In this document: positions 1 to 4,612 of the stretch, piece after piece | How positions within the stretch are numbered: position 1 is the first letter of the stretch | Layout of the letters: the number at the start of each line of letters is the position of its first letter | DNA from: an uncultured Collinsella sp. | Lineage (GTDB): Bacteria > Actinomycetota > Coriobacteriia > Coriobacteriales > Coriobacteriaceae | Length of the DNA stretch: 5,120 nt | Assembly: GCA_902478875.1 (NCBI GenBank) | Contig: CABSMZ010000133.1 | Coordinates: 1 to 5,120, forward strand | Reading direction: 5' to 3' | Notes under the pieces: model-generated | What the model saw: only the letters and a program-made list of their open reading frames with translations | What the model was told of the DNA's origin: nothing | Database searches by the model: none | Position numbers and translations under genes: made by a program

Positions 1-25
1 AGCGTCAGATGTGTATAAGAGACAG
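1..25 (+). other. Nextera/Tn5 library adapter (artefact)
   Basis: Bases 7-25 are exactly the 19-bp hyperactive Tn5 mosaic end (AGATGTGTATAAGAGACAG), and bases 1-6 (AGCGTC) match the end of the Illumina Nextera read-1 adapter. This is residual library adapter at a contig end. It should be trimmed and must not be read as a transposon. Genomic sequence begins at base 26. Confidence 0.97.
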
Positions 26-180
26 CCGTAGGCCTGTGCGGTGTCGATCAGGCGATAGCCCCGCTTTACCGCCTCACGAACGGCTTCCGCCGCCTCGGCA
101 TCGTCGATGAACCAGGTGCCCAGTCCCAGCTTGGGAACCTGAACTCCGTTTGCCAACGGGTAGGTTTCATTCAAGATCAT
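26..180 (-). CDS. Aldo/keto reductase, N-terminal 51 residues (cut by contig end)
   Basis: Reading leftward from the ATG at 178-180 gives MILNETYPLANGVQVPKLGL..., the usual opening of aldo/keto reductases: a first beta hairpin, then the motif G-L-G-T-W at residues 19-23. The family segment around R43-L-I-D-T-A-Q-A-Y51 contains Asp46 and Tyr51, which correspond to the catalytic Asp and Tyr of the (beta/alpha)8-barrel. Family members are about 270-330 residues and reduce aldehydes and ketones with NADPH, so roughly 80% of the gene is missing beyond the contig end. The start lies 4 bases after the stop of the preceding carboxymuconolactone-decarboxylase-like gene, and its ribosome site (GAGGAG) overlaps that gene's last codons, so the two are translationally close and co-transcribed. 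An NADPH-dependent carbonyl reductase fits the AdhR-type control inferred for this operon; the actual substrate cannot be read from the fragment. Confidence 0.92.
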
Positions 181-184
181 CGTT

Positions 185-511
185 CTACTCCTCGCCCCAG
201 ATATCCTTTGCCATGCGGAAAACCGCCCACGCCTTGGGCCAGCCGCAGTAGAAGGCTGCATGGGTCACGACCTCCGCGATTTCTTCTTTTGTAATACCGT
301 TCTTCTTTGCCTCCATCAGGTGATAGCGGAAGCTCTCATCGGTAAGCCCCTGAGCCATCAGCGCGACGACGGTCACGAGGGAGCGGTCGCGGAGGCTGAG
401 CTGCCCCTCTCGGCTCCAGACCTCTCCGAAGAGCACGTCATCGTTCAGTTCCGCGAATTTCGGGGCGAATTCGCCCAGGGCATCTCTGCCTGCCGTCTGC
501 TTGACTGCCAT
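185..511 (-). CDS. Carboxymuconolactone decarboxylase / AhpD-fold family protein
   Basis: This is a complete 108-residue protein, the normal length for a single CMD domain (PF02627). The family core is visible: R-D-R-S-L-V-T-V-V-A-L-M-A-Q-G (about 41-55), H64 in the helix after it, and T-H-A-A-F-Y-C-G-W-P-K-A-W (83-95) with His84 and Cys89. The CxxC pair of true AhpD peroxidase partners is absent, so alkylhydroperoxidase activity of the AhpD kind is unlikely. Stand-alone CMD proteins of this type are often annotated as gamma-carboxymuconolactone decarboxylases without proof, and many sit beside cupins and reductases in redox operons, as here. The ATG at 509-511 is supported by GGGAGGAA at 518-525, which overlaps the stop of the upstream cupin (13-base gap), so it is the third gene of the leftward operon. 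The real substrate is unknown. Confidence 0.9.
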   Translation of the reverse strand: MAVKQTAGRDALGEFAPKFAELNDDVLFGEVWSREGQLSLRDRSLVTVVALMAQGLTDESFRYHLMEAKKNGITKEEIAEVVTHAAFYCGWPKAWAVFRMAKDIWGEE

Positions 512-524
512 GTTTCGTTCCTCC

Positions 525-956
525 CTACAGCCTTGCGTACTCTTCGTGGGATACCGGCTCGCACCACTCGTTCTCGCAATTCTCGCCGGGAACCTCCACG
601 GCGATATGGCTGAACCAGCTGTCCTTCTTCGCTCCGTGCCAGTGCTTGACGTTGGCGGGGATCATCACGACGCTGCCCTCGTGCAGGCTGACGGCAGCCT
701 TGCCTTCCTCCTGATACCAGCCCTCGCCAGCCGTGCAGAGCAGGAGCTGACCGCCTCCTTTATCCGCGTGGTGGATATGCCAGTTGTTGCGGCATCCCGG
801 CTCGAAGGTCACGTTGGCGGCGAACAGGCCGCCTTCCGGATCGGTCAGCGGATTCAGGAACGAATCGCCGGTGAAATACTGGGCATAGGCGTTGTTCGCC
901 GTTCCCGTGCCGAATGCGTTGACCTTCTCGAACTGCTCTTTTCGTTCATACCTCAT
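525..956 (-). CDS. Single-domain cupin protein
   Basis: A complete 143-residue small cupin. Motif 1 is seen as G54-C-R-N-N-W-H60-I-H62-H63 ... Q70 ... G77; the usual metal-binding Glu is replaced by Gln70 in a G-G-G-Q run. Motif 2 is seen as G94-S-V-V-M-I-P100 ... H105-W-H107. His60, His62 and His105 are the likely metal ligands, so a mononuclear metal enzyme or a small-molecule-binding beta barrel is expected. It is cytosolic, with no signal peptide. Translation starts at ATG 954-956 behind a strong AGGAGG at 964-969. It lies 22 bases after the RibD-like gene and 13 bases before the CMD-like gene. Cupin and CMD genes are frequent neighbours, and natural cupin-CMD fusions exist, which suggests the two act together. 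No specific reaction can be assigned. Confidence 0.9.
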   Translation of the reverse strand: MRYERKEQFEKVNAFGTGTANNAYAQYFTGDSFLNPLTDPEGGLFAANVTFEPGCRNNWHIHHADKGGGQLLLCTAGEGWYQEEGKAAVSLHEGSVVMIPANVKHWHGAKKDSWFSHIAVEVPGENCENEWCEPVSHEEYARL

Positions 957-978
957 AATTGAAACCTCCTGCTTAGGA

Positions 979-1701
979 TTATCGATTCACGCCATAGCGC
1001 AGCCAGACCGCCCCGCCGTCCATGGCCTTCGCCTCTTTCAGCGTGAAGCCAAGGGCCTTGCTCTCCGAAATGCCTTCTGCGGCTCGGAAAACCGGCGGCG
1101 TATCCGGGCTCCCGTCTGCCGCCGCCGCCAACACGATGCTGATCTCATCGCACATCCCCGCTTGCAGGAACGACCAGTTCAGCACGCCGCCACCGCCCAG
1201 CATCAGGGTCTCGATGCTGAATTTTTCTTTCAGCTTGGAAAGGGCCAGGCCGTGATCCAGCTCCGTTTCTCCCGCGATGATGTACGAGATTCCCAGCTTT
1301 CTCAAAAATGCCCTGTAGGCGTTGCCGACCTGCTCTGTCAGCACCTCGACGACATGGGCGGTGGTGTCCACATAGCGCAGGGCGCTGCTTTTCCACCCCA
1401 GCTTGCCGTGGGGGTCCACAGAGACATAGAACATTCCGAAGTCCGGCTGCGCGATGAAATCACCTGCCGGAACGGCCGGCGCATCTTCGTCCAGGTCCGG
1501 CTTCCTGTAGAAGGTGAAGTTATCGTCCGTCGTCACCCTGCCGGACAGCCAGCCCTGGTGATGGTAAAAGGGCTCTTTCCCAAAGGCGATGTCGTAGAAC
1601 GCATCGCCCGCCGCTCTGCCCTGTGGCGTTCCCATGTAACCGCCCATGATCTTTCCGGCCAAAGCGCACATCATGTGGCAGAAAACATACGGCCTGTTCA
1701 C
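979..1701 (-). CDS. RibD C-terminal / dihydrofolate reductase-like oxidoreductase
   Basis: A complete 240-residue protein resembling stand-alone RibD C-terminal domain proteins (PF01872, dihydrofolate-reductase fold), which bind NADPH and reduce small molecules. Seen directly: the opening strand R-P-Y-V-F-C-H-M-M-C-A-L-A-G-K-I (3-18), where family members usually have 'S-x-D-G-K-I' (here A-L-A-G-K-I, so the usual Asp is replaced by Ala15), and the late hallmark G-G-G-G-V-L-N-W-S-F-L-Q-A-G-M-C-D-E-I-S (169-188), with the acidic D-E-I that follows the nucleotide-binding glycine run. The start is a GTG at 1699-1701, chosen because AAGGAGGGG sits 8 bases upstream (1710-1718) and no ATG fits as well. 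It is the first gene of the leftward four-gene operon, some 60 bases below the inferred transcription start. Folate or riboflavin biosynthesis is unlikely given the neighbours; an NADPH-dependent reductase in carbonyl stress is an inference. Confidence 0.88.
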   Translation of the reverse strand: MNRPYVFCHMMCALAGKIMGGYMGTPQGRAAGDAFYDIAFGKEPFYHHQGWLSGRVTTDDNFTFYRKPDLDEDAPAVPAGDFIAQPDFGMFYVSVDPHGKLGWKSSALRYVDTTAHVVEVLTEQVGNAYRAFLRKLGISYIIAGETELDHGLALSKLKEKFSIETLMLGGGGVLNWSFLQAGMCDEISIVLAAAADGSPDTPPVFRAAEGISESKALGFTLKEAKAMDGGAVWLRYGVNR

Positions 1702-1740
1702 GTTCGATTCCCCTCCTTATGATTGACAAACATTCTGTTT

Positions 1741-1754
1741 GGAAGCATGCTTCC
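1741..1754. repeat. 14-bp perfect palindrome in operon leader
   Basis: GGAAGCATGCTTCC is a perfect 14-bp palindrome lying between the inferred transcription start (about 1763-1765) and the GTG start (1701) of the leftward operon. It could be a second protein-binding site or a leader structure. No loop or T-tract follows, so it is not a terminator. The function is not known. Confidence 0.55.
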
Positions 1755-1770
1755 TTTGAACTTCATGTGC

Positions 1771-1801
1771 ATCCTAGAACTTAAAGTTAACTTTAAGTCA
1801 A
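1771..1801 (-). promoter_or_regulatory. MerR-type (AdhR-like) promoter and operator of the leftward operon
   Basis: On the minus strand the -35 box TTGACT (1796-1801) and the -10 box TAGGAT (1771-1776) are separated by 19 bp (1777-1795), the over-long spacer typical of promoters activated by MerR-family DNA distortion. A perfect 20-bp palindrome (1779-1798) fills the spacer; its core CTTAAAG-TTAA-CTTTAAG (1780-1797) matches the CTTAAAG-N4-CTTTAAG operator described, as I recall, for Bacillus subtilis AdhR. The regulator gene diverges from the other side. The logical reading is that the MerR protein binds here and, when modified by an electrophile, activates the four-gene operon and probably controls its own gene. 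The rightward promoter of the regulator itself is not clear from the sequence. Confidence 0.88.
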
Positions 1802-1834
1802 GGGGATTCTGGAATAATTCGGAGGGGTTTTCAG

Positions 1835-2302
1835 ATGGTCTATACGGTGGGGGAAATGGCGAAACTGCTGGGGGTTGCGGCGTCCACCTTGCGCTACTAC
1901 GACAAGGAGGGGCTGCTGCCCTTCGTGGAGCGCTCCTCCGGTGGCATTCGCATGTTCCGGGAATCGGATATCGAATGGCTGCAGGTGATCGGCTGCATGA
2001 AGAAAGCCGGGATGTCCATCAAGGACATCCGGCAGTACATCGAGATGGCGCTGCAAGGAGACGACACCATCGATCTGCGCCTTGCCATGTTCCGGCGCCA
2101 ACAAGAAGTTCTGAAACAGCAGATGGCGGAATTGCAGCACACCATGGAGATGGTAGATTACAAGTGCTGGTATTACGAAACGGCGAAGGAAGCGGGTACG
2201 GTCGATGCCCCGCAGAAGATGGAGCTTGCCGAAGTCCCGGAACGCTTTCGGAAGATTCGGCAGGAGCTGCGCACTGCACCGGGGACTGCGGCAACGATAT
2301 AA
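1835..2302 (+). CDS. MerR-family transcriptional regulator, AdhR/NmlR-like
   Basis: A complete 155-residue regulator. The N-terminal winged helix-turn-helix is clear: Y-T-V-G-E-M-A-K-L-L-G-V-A-A-S-T-L-R-Y-Y (3-22), then D-K-E-G-L-L and R-M-F-R-E-S-D (39-45). A coiled-coil dimerisation helix follows at about 81-108. Cys54, in I-G-C-M-K-K-A-G-M-S-I-K-D-I, sits where AdhR/NmlR-type regulators carry the conserved cysteine that senses aldehydes or other electrophiles. Cys111, in K-C-W-Y-Y-E-T-A, is a second candidate. There are no metal-binding cysteine clusters of the MerR/CueR kind. The ATG at 1835 is preceded by GGAGGGG (1821-1827). The gene is divergent from the reductase operon and shares an intergenic region that contains the matching 20-bp operator, so control of that operon is highly likely. 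The last residues (T-A-P-G-T-A-A-T-I) are not conserved-looking and end next to a sequence breakpoint, so the extreme C-terminus could be altered. Confidence 0.93.
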   Translation: MVYTVGEMAKLLGVAASTLRYYDKEGLLPFVERSSGGIRMFRESDIEWLQVIGCMKKAGMSIKDIRQYIEMALQGDDTIDLRLAMFRRQQEVLKQQMAELQHTMEMVDYKCWYYETAKEAGTVDAPQKMELAEVPERFRKIRQELRTAPGTAATI

Positions 2303-2337
2303 CAAGACTGCTTAGGCAACGGCAGTCAACCGTCTTG
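2303..2337. repeat. Overlapping inverted repeats just after the MerR gene
   Basis: CAAGAC (2303-2308) is complementary to GTCTTG (2332-2337), and GACTGC (2306-2311) to GCAGTC (2322-2327), so two mutually exclusive hairpins are possible right after the MerR stop codon. No T-run follows on either strand, so a canonical intrinsic terminator is not supported. The element coincides with the boundary between the intact stress operon and the scrambled region that follows. Confidence 0.4.
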
Positions 2338-2585
2338 CTCGCCTTGGGGTATACGCTGCAACCGAGCGTGGCGACCTTGAAGGTCCTGCCGTGGTAACTC
2401 AGCTTGCTGGGGACCGCGTAGACTCGCTTGGTCTTCGCTCTGTAGGTCGGCTCGGCGAAGAGGCTCTCGATGCTGACGGTCCCCTTTGCCAGCGACAGGA
2501 CCCGCGCCTCTGCCCATGCGCTCTTGCCGGCCTTGACGTACAGGTACGTGTCCTTCTTGAACGGCACCACGCTCACCTCTGTCGT
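2327..2585 (-). pseudogene. Fragment resembling a surface-repeat protein
   Basis: An open leftward frame without a convincing own start reads LTTEVSVVPFKKD ... GTVSIESLFAEP ... V-P-S-K-L-S-Y-H-G-R-T-F-K-V-A-T-L-G ... K-A-S-K-T-V, about 86 residues. The pattern V-P-x-x-L-x-Y-x-G-x-T-[YF]-K-V-x-x-[IL]-G followed by K-T-V resembles the linker that opens BspA-like leucine-rich-repeat surface proteins ('...NGKTYKVTAIGAKAFK...'). The frame continues for about another 100 codons antisense to the MerR gene, but that part is clearly a shadow. The fragment begins exactly where the ATPase remnant loses its normal C-terminus and ends near the MerR gene, so both edges look like rearrangement breakpoints. 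The family assignment is tentative; a short orphan hypothetical gene starting at the GTG at 2574-2576 is the alternative. Confidence 0.4.
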
Positions 2586-3116
2586 CAGATGAGAACCTTC
2601 GGGTACGCATCCCTGACGGACAGCAGCGGCGCGAGCTCCCTCTCGAGTGTCGATTCGGAGCTGATGTCGTCACTTACCTGGATGTAGACGAGCTCCGACC
2701 CCCTCTTCGCAACGAAGTCGACCTCCTTTTGGTACAGCTTCCCGACGTAGGTCTCGTAGCCTCGCCTCATCAGCTCCAGGAAGACCGCGTTCTCATACAT
2801 GCGGCCCCAGTCCATGTCGCGCGTCCCCAGGACCGCATAGCGCATTCCCGAGTCGCATACGTAATGCTTCGCCTGCGTGCTCAGGTACTTCTTCCCCTTG
2901 ATGTCGTAGCGCTTCGCCTCATAGAAGACGAAGGCGTCGCGGAGGTAGGAGATATAGCGCCCGACGGTAACGTGGTTGGTGGGAACCCTGTTGGCGTCGA
3001 GGACGTTGGCGATGTTGTTGGGCGAGTTGAGGTTGCCGGAATTGTCCATCATGTACTCGGCCAGCCTCTCCAACACGGTGGAGTCGATACGTATTGCGGT
3101 CTACCCATGCCATCAT
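2585..3116 (-). pseudogene. AAA ATPase with DUF4143 C-terminus, internally deleted and truncated
   Basis: The stretch from about 3082 down to 2585 encodes some 165 residues typical of the DUF4143 (PF13635) half of DUF4143-type ATPases: V-L-E-R-L-A-E-Y-M-M-D-N-S-G-N-L, then T-V-G-R-Y-I-S-Y-L, F-V-F-Y-E-A-K-R-Y-D, W-G-R-M-Y-E-N-A-V, L-M-R-R-G-Y-E, G-K-L-Y-Q-K-E-V-D-F-V-A. Intact proteins are about 400-430 residues with a Walker A motif (G-I-R-R-x-G-K-S) near the N-terminus; this half is missing. Upstream, in another frame, ATG 3114-3116 (or 3111-3113) begins M-M-A-W-V-D-R-N-T-Y, which looks like the genuine N-terminus of the same family ('...DRxxYL...'). The parent gene has thus lost an internal segment (roughly 230 codons), leaving a frameshifted junction near 3080-3090. 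The C-terminus ends early after Y-P-K-V-L-I with TGA at 2585-2587, lacking about 25 family residues. These ATPases are common in gut bacteria, and their role is unsettled. Confidence 0.85.
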
Positions 3117-3124
3117 CCACTCCC

Positions 3125-3168
3125 TCTCGGTTTCGAAACTCGAATTTTTTAAAGTTTCGAAACCGAGA
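3125..3168. repeat. 44-base inverted repeat with TTTCGAAA palindromes
   Basis: Two perfect 16-base arms, TCTCGGTTTCGAAACT (3125-3140) and its reverse complement (3153-3168), flank a 12-base A/T-rich loop. Each arm contains a self-palindromic GTTTCGAAAC (3130-3139 and 3154-3163), with centres 24 bp apart. It lies about 9 bases upstream of the remnant ATPase start codon, where an operator or a leader hairpin would be. Read leftward, the A/T-rich loop (TTTAAAAAATTC) is the only promoter-like stretch upstream of that gene. A double operator for a dimeric repressor is one reading; a mobile-element (MITE-like) terminus or hairpin is another. Confidence 0.85.
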
Positions 3169-3248
3169 AGGCAATATGCGCAAGGGCGCGTCGGGGGGCG
3201 ATTCCCGGTCGCGCCATGTCAGCAACAATGTCGGGGTGCATTCGCACG

Positions 3249-3257
3249 TGCTACAAT
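3249..3257 (+). promoter_or_regulatory. Extended -10 promoter of the yjdF leader
   Basis: TGCTACAAT is an extended -10 element (TG at 3249-3250, -10 TACAAT at 3252-3257). The -35 region about 17 bp upstream (around 3229-3234) is poor, as is common with extended -10 promoters. The predicted start near 3264 puts transcription just ahead of the conserved-looking riboswitch core. Confidence 0.6.
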
Positions 3258-3261
3258 GCGG

Positions 3262-3345
3262 GCACCAGAGATGAAAACACAGTCCCCGTCGGGTAGTCGT
3301 GGGCGTGCGGGAATCCGCATCAGTAACCTGCCTCCTTGGTTGTCC
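3262..3345 (+). promoter_or_regulatory. Probable yjdF (azaaromatic) riboswitch aptamer
   Basis: The leader of the YjdF gene contains GATGAAAACACAG (3270-3282), a small stem CCC-cgt(c)-GGG (around 3284-3293) inside a possible CAC/GTG clamp (3278-3280 / 3299-3301), a strong TGCGG-GAAT-CCGCA hairpin (3306-3319) and then ATCAGTAACC (3319-3328). This order of a purine-rich GATGAAAAC box, nested hairpins and an AGTAACC box agrees with my memory of the yjdF motif RNA, which in Bacillota precedes yjdF genes and binds diverse azaaromatic compounds. The element lies between a promoter and the start codon of a YjdF homologue, which strongly supports the call. The boundaries are approximate, and I could not align it to the Rfam model. 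Confidence 0.75.
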
Positions 3346-3376
3346 CTTCTCTGCATGGTCATCTACATAAAGGAGG
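3331..3376 (+). promoter_or_regulatory. Anti-Shine-Dalgarno / ribosome site switch of yjdF
   Basis: CCTCCTT (3331-3337) is the exact complement of the ribosome site AAGGAGG (3370-3376). A competing pairing, TTGGTT (3336-3341) with AACCAA (3377-3382), would also cover the start region. On the aptamer side AACC (3325-3328) can instead capture GGTT (3338-3341). Mutually exclusive helices of this kind indicate control of translation initiation. The simplest model is that ligand binding holds the AACC/CCTCC segment in the aptamer and frees the ribosome site. The absence of a hairpin plus T-run argues against transcription attenuation here. Confidence 0.7.
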
Positions 3377-3384
3377 AACCAACC

Positions 3385-3804
3385 ATGCAGATCAGCGTGT
3401 CGTCCACCCTGACCGTATATCACGACGGTCAATTCTGGGTCGGGCTGGCGGAGCACGTCGAGGGCGGGAGGTACGGCGTCGCCCGCATCGTCTTCGGCGC
3501 GGAGCCGCCCGATGAGGAGATCCTGCGATTCGTTACAAGCGAATGGGAGAAGCTCTCGTTCTTCGGCGACAAGGCCACTGAAACAAGCAAGCCCGCGAAG
3601 AACCCCAAGCGGCGCGCTCGCGAGGCGGCGAAAGCACTTAAGCGGCCCGCGGTGAGCACCAAGGCACAACAGGCGCTCGCGGCACAGCGGGAAGCGATGA
3701 AGCGGGAGTCGGCTCAAGCAAGAAGTCAGCGTCGCGCGGATGAGGCGGAGACGCGCTTCGAGCAGCGAAAGTTGAAGCGCAAGCAGAAACATCGCGGGCA
3801 TTGA
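3385..3804 (+). CDS. yjdF: YjdF family protein (DUF2992)
   Basis: A complete 139-residue protein of the YjdF/DUF2992 family (PF11208). The N-terminal domain S-S-T-L-T-V-Y-H-D-G-Q-F-W-V-G-L-A-E (6-23), the F-G-A-E-P-P-D-E-E-I motif (37-46) and a long, highly charged C-terminal helix with the family signatures K-N-P-K-R-R-A-R-E, S-T-K-A-Q-Q-A-L and the terminal K-R-K-Q-K-H-R-G-H are all present. The length is close to the family norm. The frame is open far upstream, but the ATG at 3385 is chosen because a perfect AAAGGAGG (3369-3376) precedes it and the family N-terminus begins there. The protein's function is not established. Its control by the yjdF riboswitch suggests a part in handling toxic aromatic heterocycles, perhaps produced by plants, hosts or competing microbes. 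It stands alone, transcribed rightward between remnant genes and a leftward toxin gene. Confidence 0.93.
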   Translation: MQISVSSTLTVYHDGQFWVGLAEHVEGGRYGVARIVFGAEPPDEEILRFVTSEWEKLSFFGDKATETSKPAKNPKRRAREAAKALKRPAVSTKAQQALAAQREAMKRESAQARSQRRADEAETRFEQRKLKRKQKHRGH

Positions 3805-3965
3805 TCGCTATTTGCAGCAAGGCAAACCATATACAGCAGCGGCGCCAGTTCCACTTGAAGCCGATGCCGCGTAGACGCTTATGGTGACGGCCATGCACGG
3901 GCACGGGCGCGCCACCGCACTTCACAGCTTGTTTCTCAAGTATTTGGGACGCACACGCGGCGTTC

Positions 3966-3988
3966 AAAAATGCGGAGCGACTCCGCAT
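3966..3988 (-). terminator. Intrinsic terminator of the toxin gene
   Basis: ATGCGGAG-CGA-CTCCGCAT (3970-3988) forms a perfect 8-bp stem with a 3-base loop. On the minus strand it is followed by a run of T residues (complement of A 3966-3970), and it lies about 25 bases beyond the stop of the leftward ToxN-like gene. There is no T-run on the plus strand, so it does not clearly serve yjdF. The 160 bases between yjdF and this hairpin hold nothing I can identify. Confidence 0.8.
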
Positions 3989-4012
3989 GGCTCGAGACTG
4001 AGCCGAGGTGCC

Positions 4013-4462
4013 CTACTTCTCGCCCTCCAGCAGCCCCACGATGCGGTCGATGTCGACGGCGAAGCGGGGCCTTCCCTCGCGCTCGTAGCGGTCGAGGTAT
4101 GCCTGGCACTCGGAGACAATGCGCTTGGTGTTGCCGTCGATGATGCGCTGGAGCGTCTCGTAGTAGGCCGAGCCCTCGGTCCTGAAGCGGCGCTGGTAGG
4201 CCTTGGTTATGGGGAACATCTTGATGTAGTGGATGCCGTGGCGGCAGCCGGGGCGCGTCGTGGGGCGGGGTGGCAACGCAAAGTACTGGTCTTTGGGCAC
4301 GTTAGGGGCGATGTTGGAACGCAGCGGCACGGCGAAGTCCCTGCGCTTCCCGCGGAAACGCAGCCTCACCACCACGATGCAGGGGCGATTGTGCTTAAGC
4401 ATGAGCTCGCGGTCGCCCTCGACGAGGTCGAAGAAGTCCTGGGAGATGGATACGATCTTCAT
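4013..4462 (-). CDS. ToxN/AbiQ-superfamily type III toxin-antitoxin toxin (CptN/TenpN-like)
   Basis: A complete 149-residue protein opening M-K-I-V-S-I-S-Q-D-F-F-D-L-V, with D-F-A-V-P-L-R-S-N-I (42-51), F-A-L-P-P-R (61-66), H-G-I-H-Y-I-K-M-F-P-I (75-85) and a C-terminal helical part V-S-E-C-Q-A-Y-L-D-R-Y-E (116-127). This order of an N-terminal strand, a '[FY]xxPLxS' core and a late helix matches the ToxN/AbiQ superfamily (PF13958): endoribonucleases of type III toxin-antitoxin systems that are held inactive by a repeat RNA and can act against phage by abortive infection. By memory it is nearer to the CptN/TenpN branches than to ToxN itself. ATG 4460-4462 is preceded by AAGGGGG (4471-4477). 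Upstream are a GNRA hairpin and a structured leader with a promoter, the position an antitoxin RNA would occupy; downstream is an intrinsic terminator. No frameshift is seen, so the toxin is probably functional. Confidence 0.8.
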   Translation of the reverse strand: MKIVSISQDFFDLVEGDRELMLKHNRPCIVVVRLRFRGKRRDFAVPLRSNIAPNVPKDQYFALPPRPTTRPGCRHGIHYIKMFPITKAYQRRFRTEGSAYYETLQRIIDGNTKRIVSECQAYLDRYEREGRPRFAVDIDRIVGLLEGEK

Positions 4463-4487
4463 CGGTTACGCCCCCTTCATACGAAGC

Positions 4488-4511
4488 GGGGCCCGCATCG
4501 CTGCAGGCCCC
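4488..4511 (-). terminator. 10-bp GCGA-tetraloop hairpin before the toxin
   Basis: On the minus strand GGGGCCTGCA-GCGA-TGCGGGCCCC folds into a 10-bp stem (one G-U pair) capped by a GNRA tetraloop. It ends 25 bases before the toxin ATG. In type III systems a leaky terminator hairpin between antitoxin RNA and toxin sets their ratio, and this is where it should be. There is no good T-run after it (GCTTCG), so efficient termination is doubtful; it may equally act as an RNA-processing or stability element. Confidence 0.65.
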
Positions 4512-4606
4512 TACAGGTGGGCGATATTCTACGCCTTGCGGCACCCCGTCGCCCACGGAGGCTAAACGTACACGTAAGCCGTACTCTGAAAGCCGCGGCT
4601 TCCGGC
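4512..4606 (-). ncRNA. Candidate structured leader / antitoxin RNA for the ToxN-like toxin
   Basis: Between the inferred start (about 4606) and the GNRA hairpin, the minus strand has no convincing ORF but is rich in structure. There is a perfect 8-bp outer stem GTGGGCGA/TCGCCCAC (4549-4556 with 4517-4524) enclosing a GCC-GCAA-GGC tetraloop hairpin, and a palindrome AAGCCGCGGCTT (4590-4601). Two imperfect short repeats, CGGCTTTCAGAGTA and CGGCTTACGTGTA, stand in tandem. The 35-50-base tandem repeats of known ToxI, CptI and TenpI antitoxins are not visible, so it may be a single-unit or divergent antitoxin, or only a leader. Confidence 0.5.
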
Positions 4607-4612
4607 AAGTAA

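Noticed and set aside
7..25. Tn5 mosaic end as evidence of a natural transposon
   Set aside because: It is contiguous with Nextera adapter bases at the exact contig edge, so it is a library artefact.
892..1722. Long rightward open frame (276 residues) over the RibD-like gene
   Set aside because: It is the antisense shadow of a recognised gene, with no ribosome site and no family-like sequence.
1723..2397. Rightward 224-residue frame overlapping the MerR gene
   Set aside because: Different frame from the clear MerR protein and no ribosome site at its start.
3185..3215. GC-rich hairpin (GGCGCG ... CGCGCC) as a terminator
   Set aside because: No T-run on either strand and it lies upstream of the yjdF promoter; left without a function.
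3638..3988. Leftward frame with a basic stretch (H-K-R-L-R-G-I-G-F-K-W-N-W) as a transposase remnant
   Set aside because: It overlaps yjdF antisense for much of its length and the basic stretch alone does not match a transposase motif I can name.
4512..4606. CRISPR repeats or a classic ToxI repeat array
   Set aside because: Only short imperfect duplications are present; no regularly spaced repeats of 23-50 bases could be found by eye anywhere in the window.
3881..4612. Rightward 243-residue frame opposite the toxin
   Set aside because: Antisense to the recognised ToxN-like gene; low-complexity Val/Ala/Leu composition typical of a shadow frame in GC-rich DNA.
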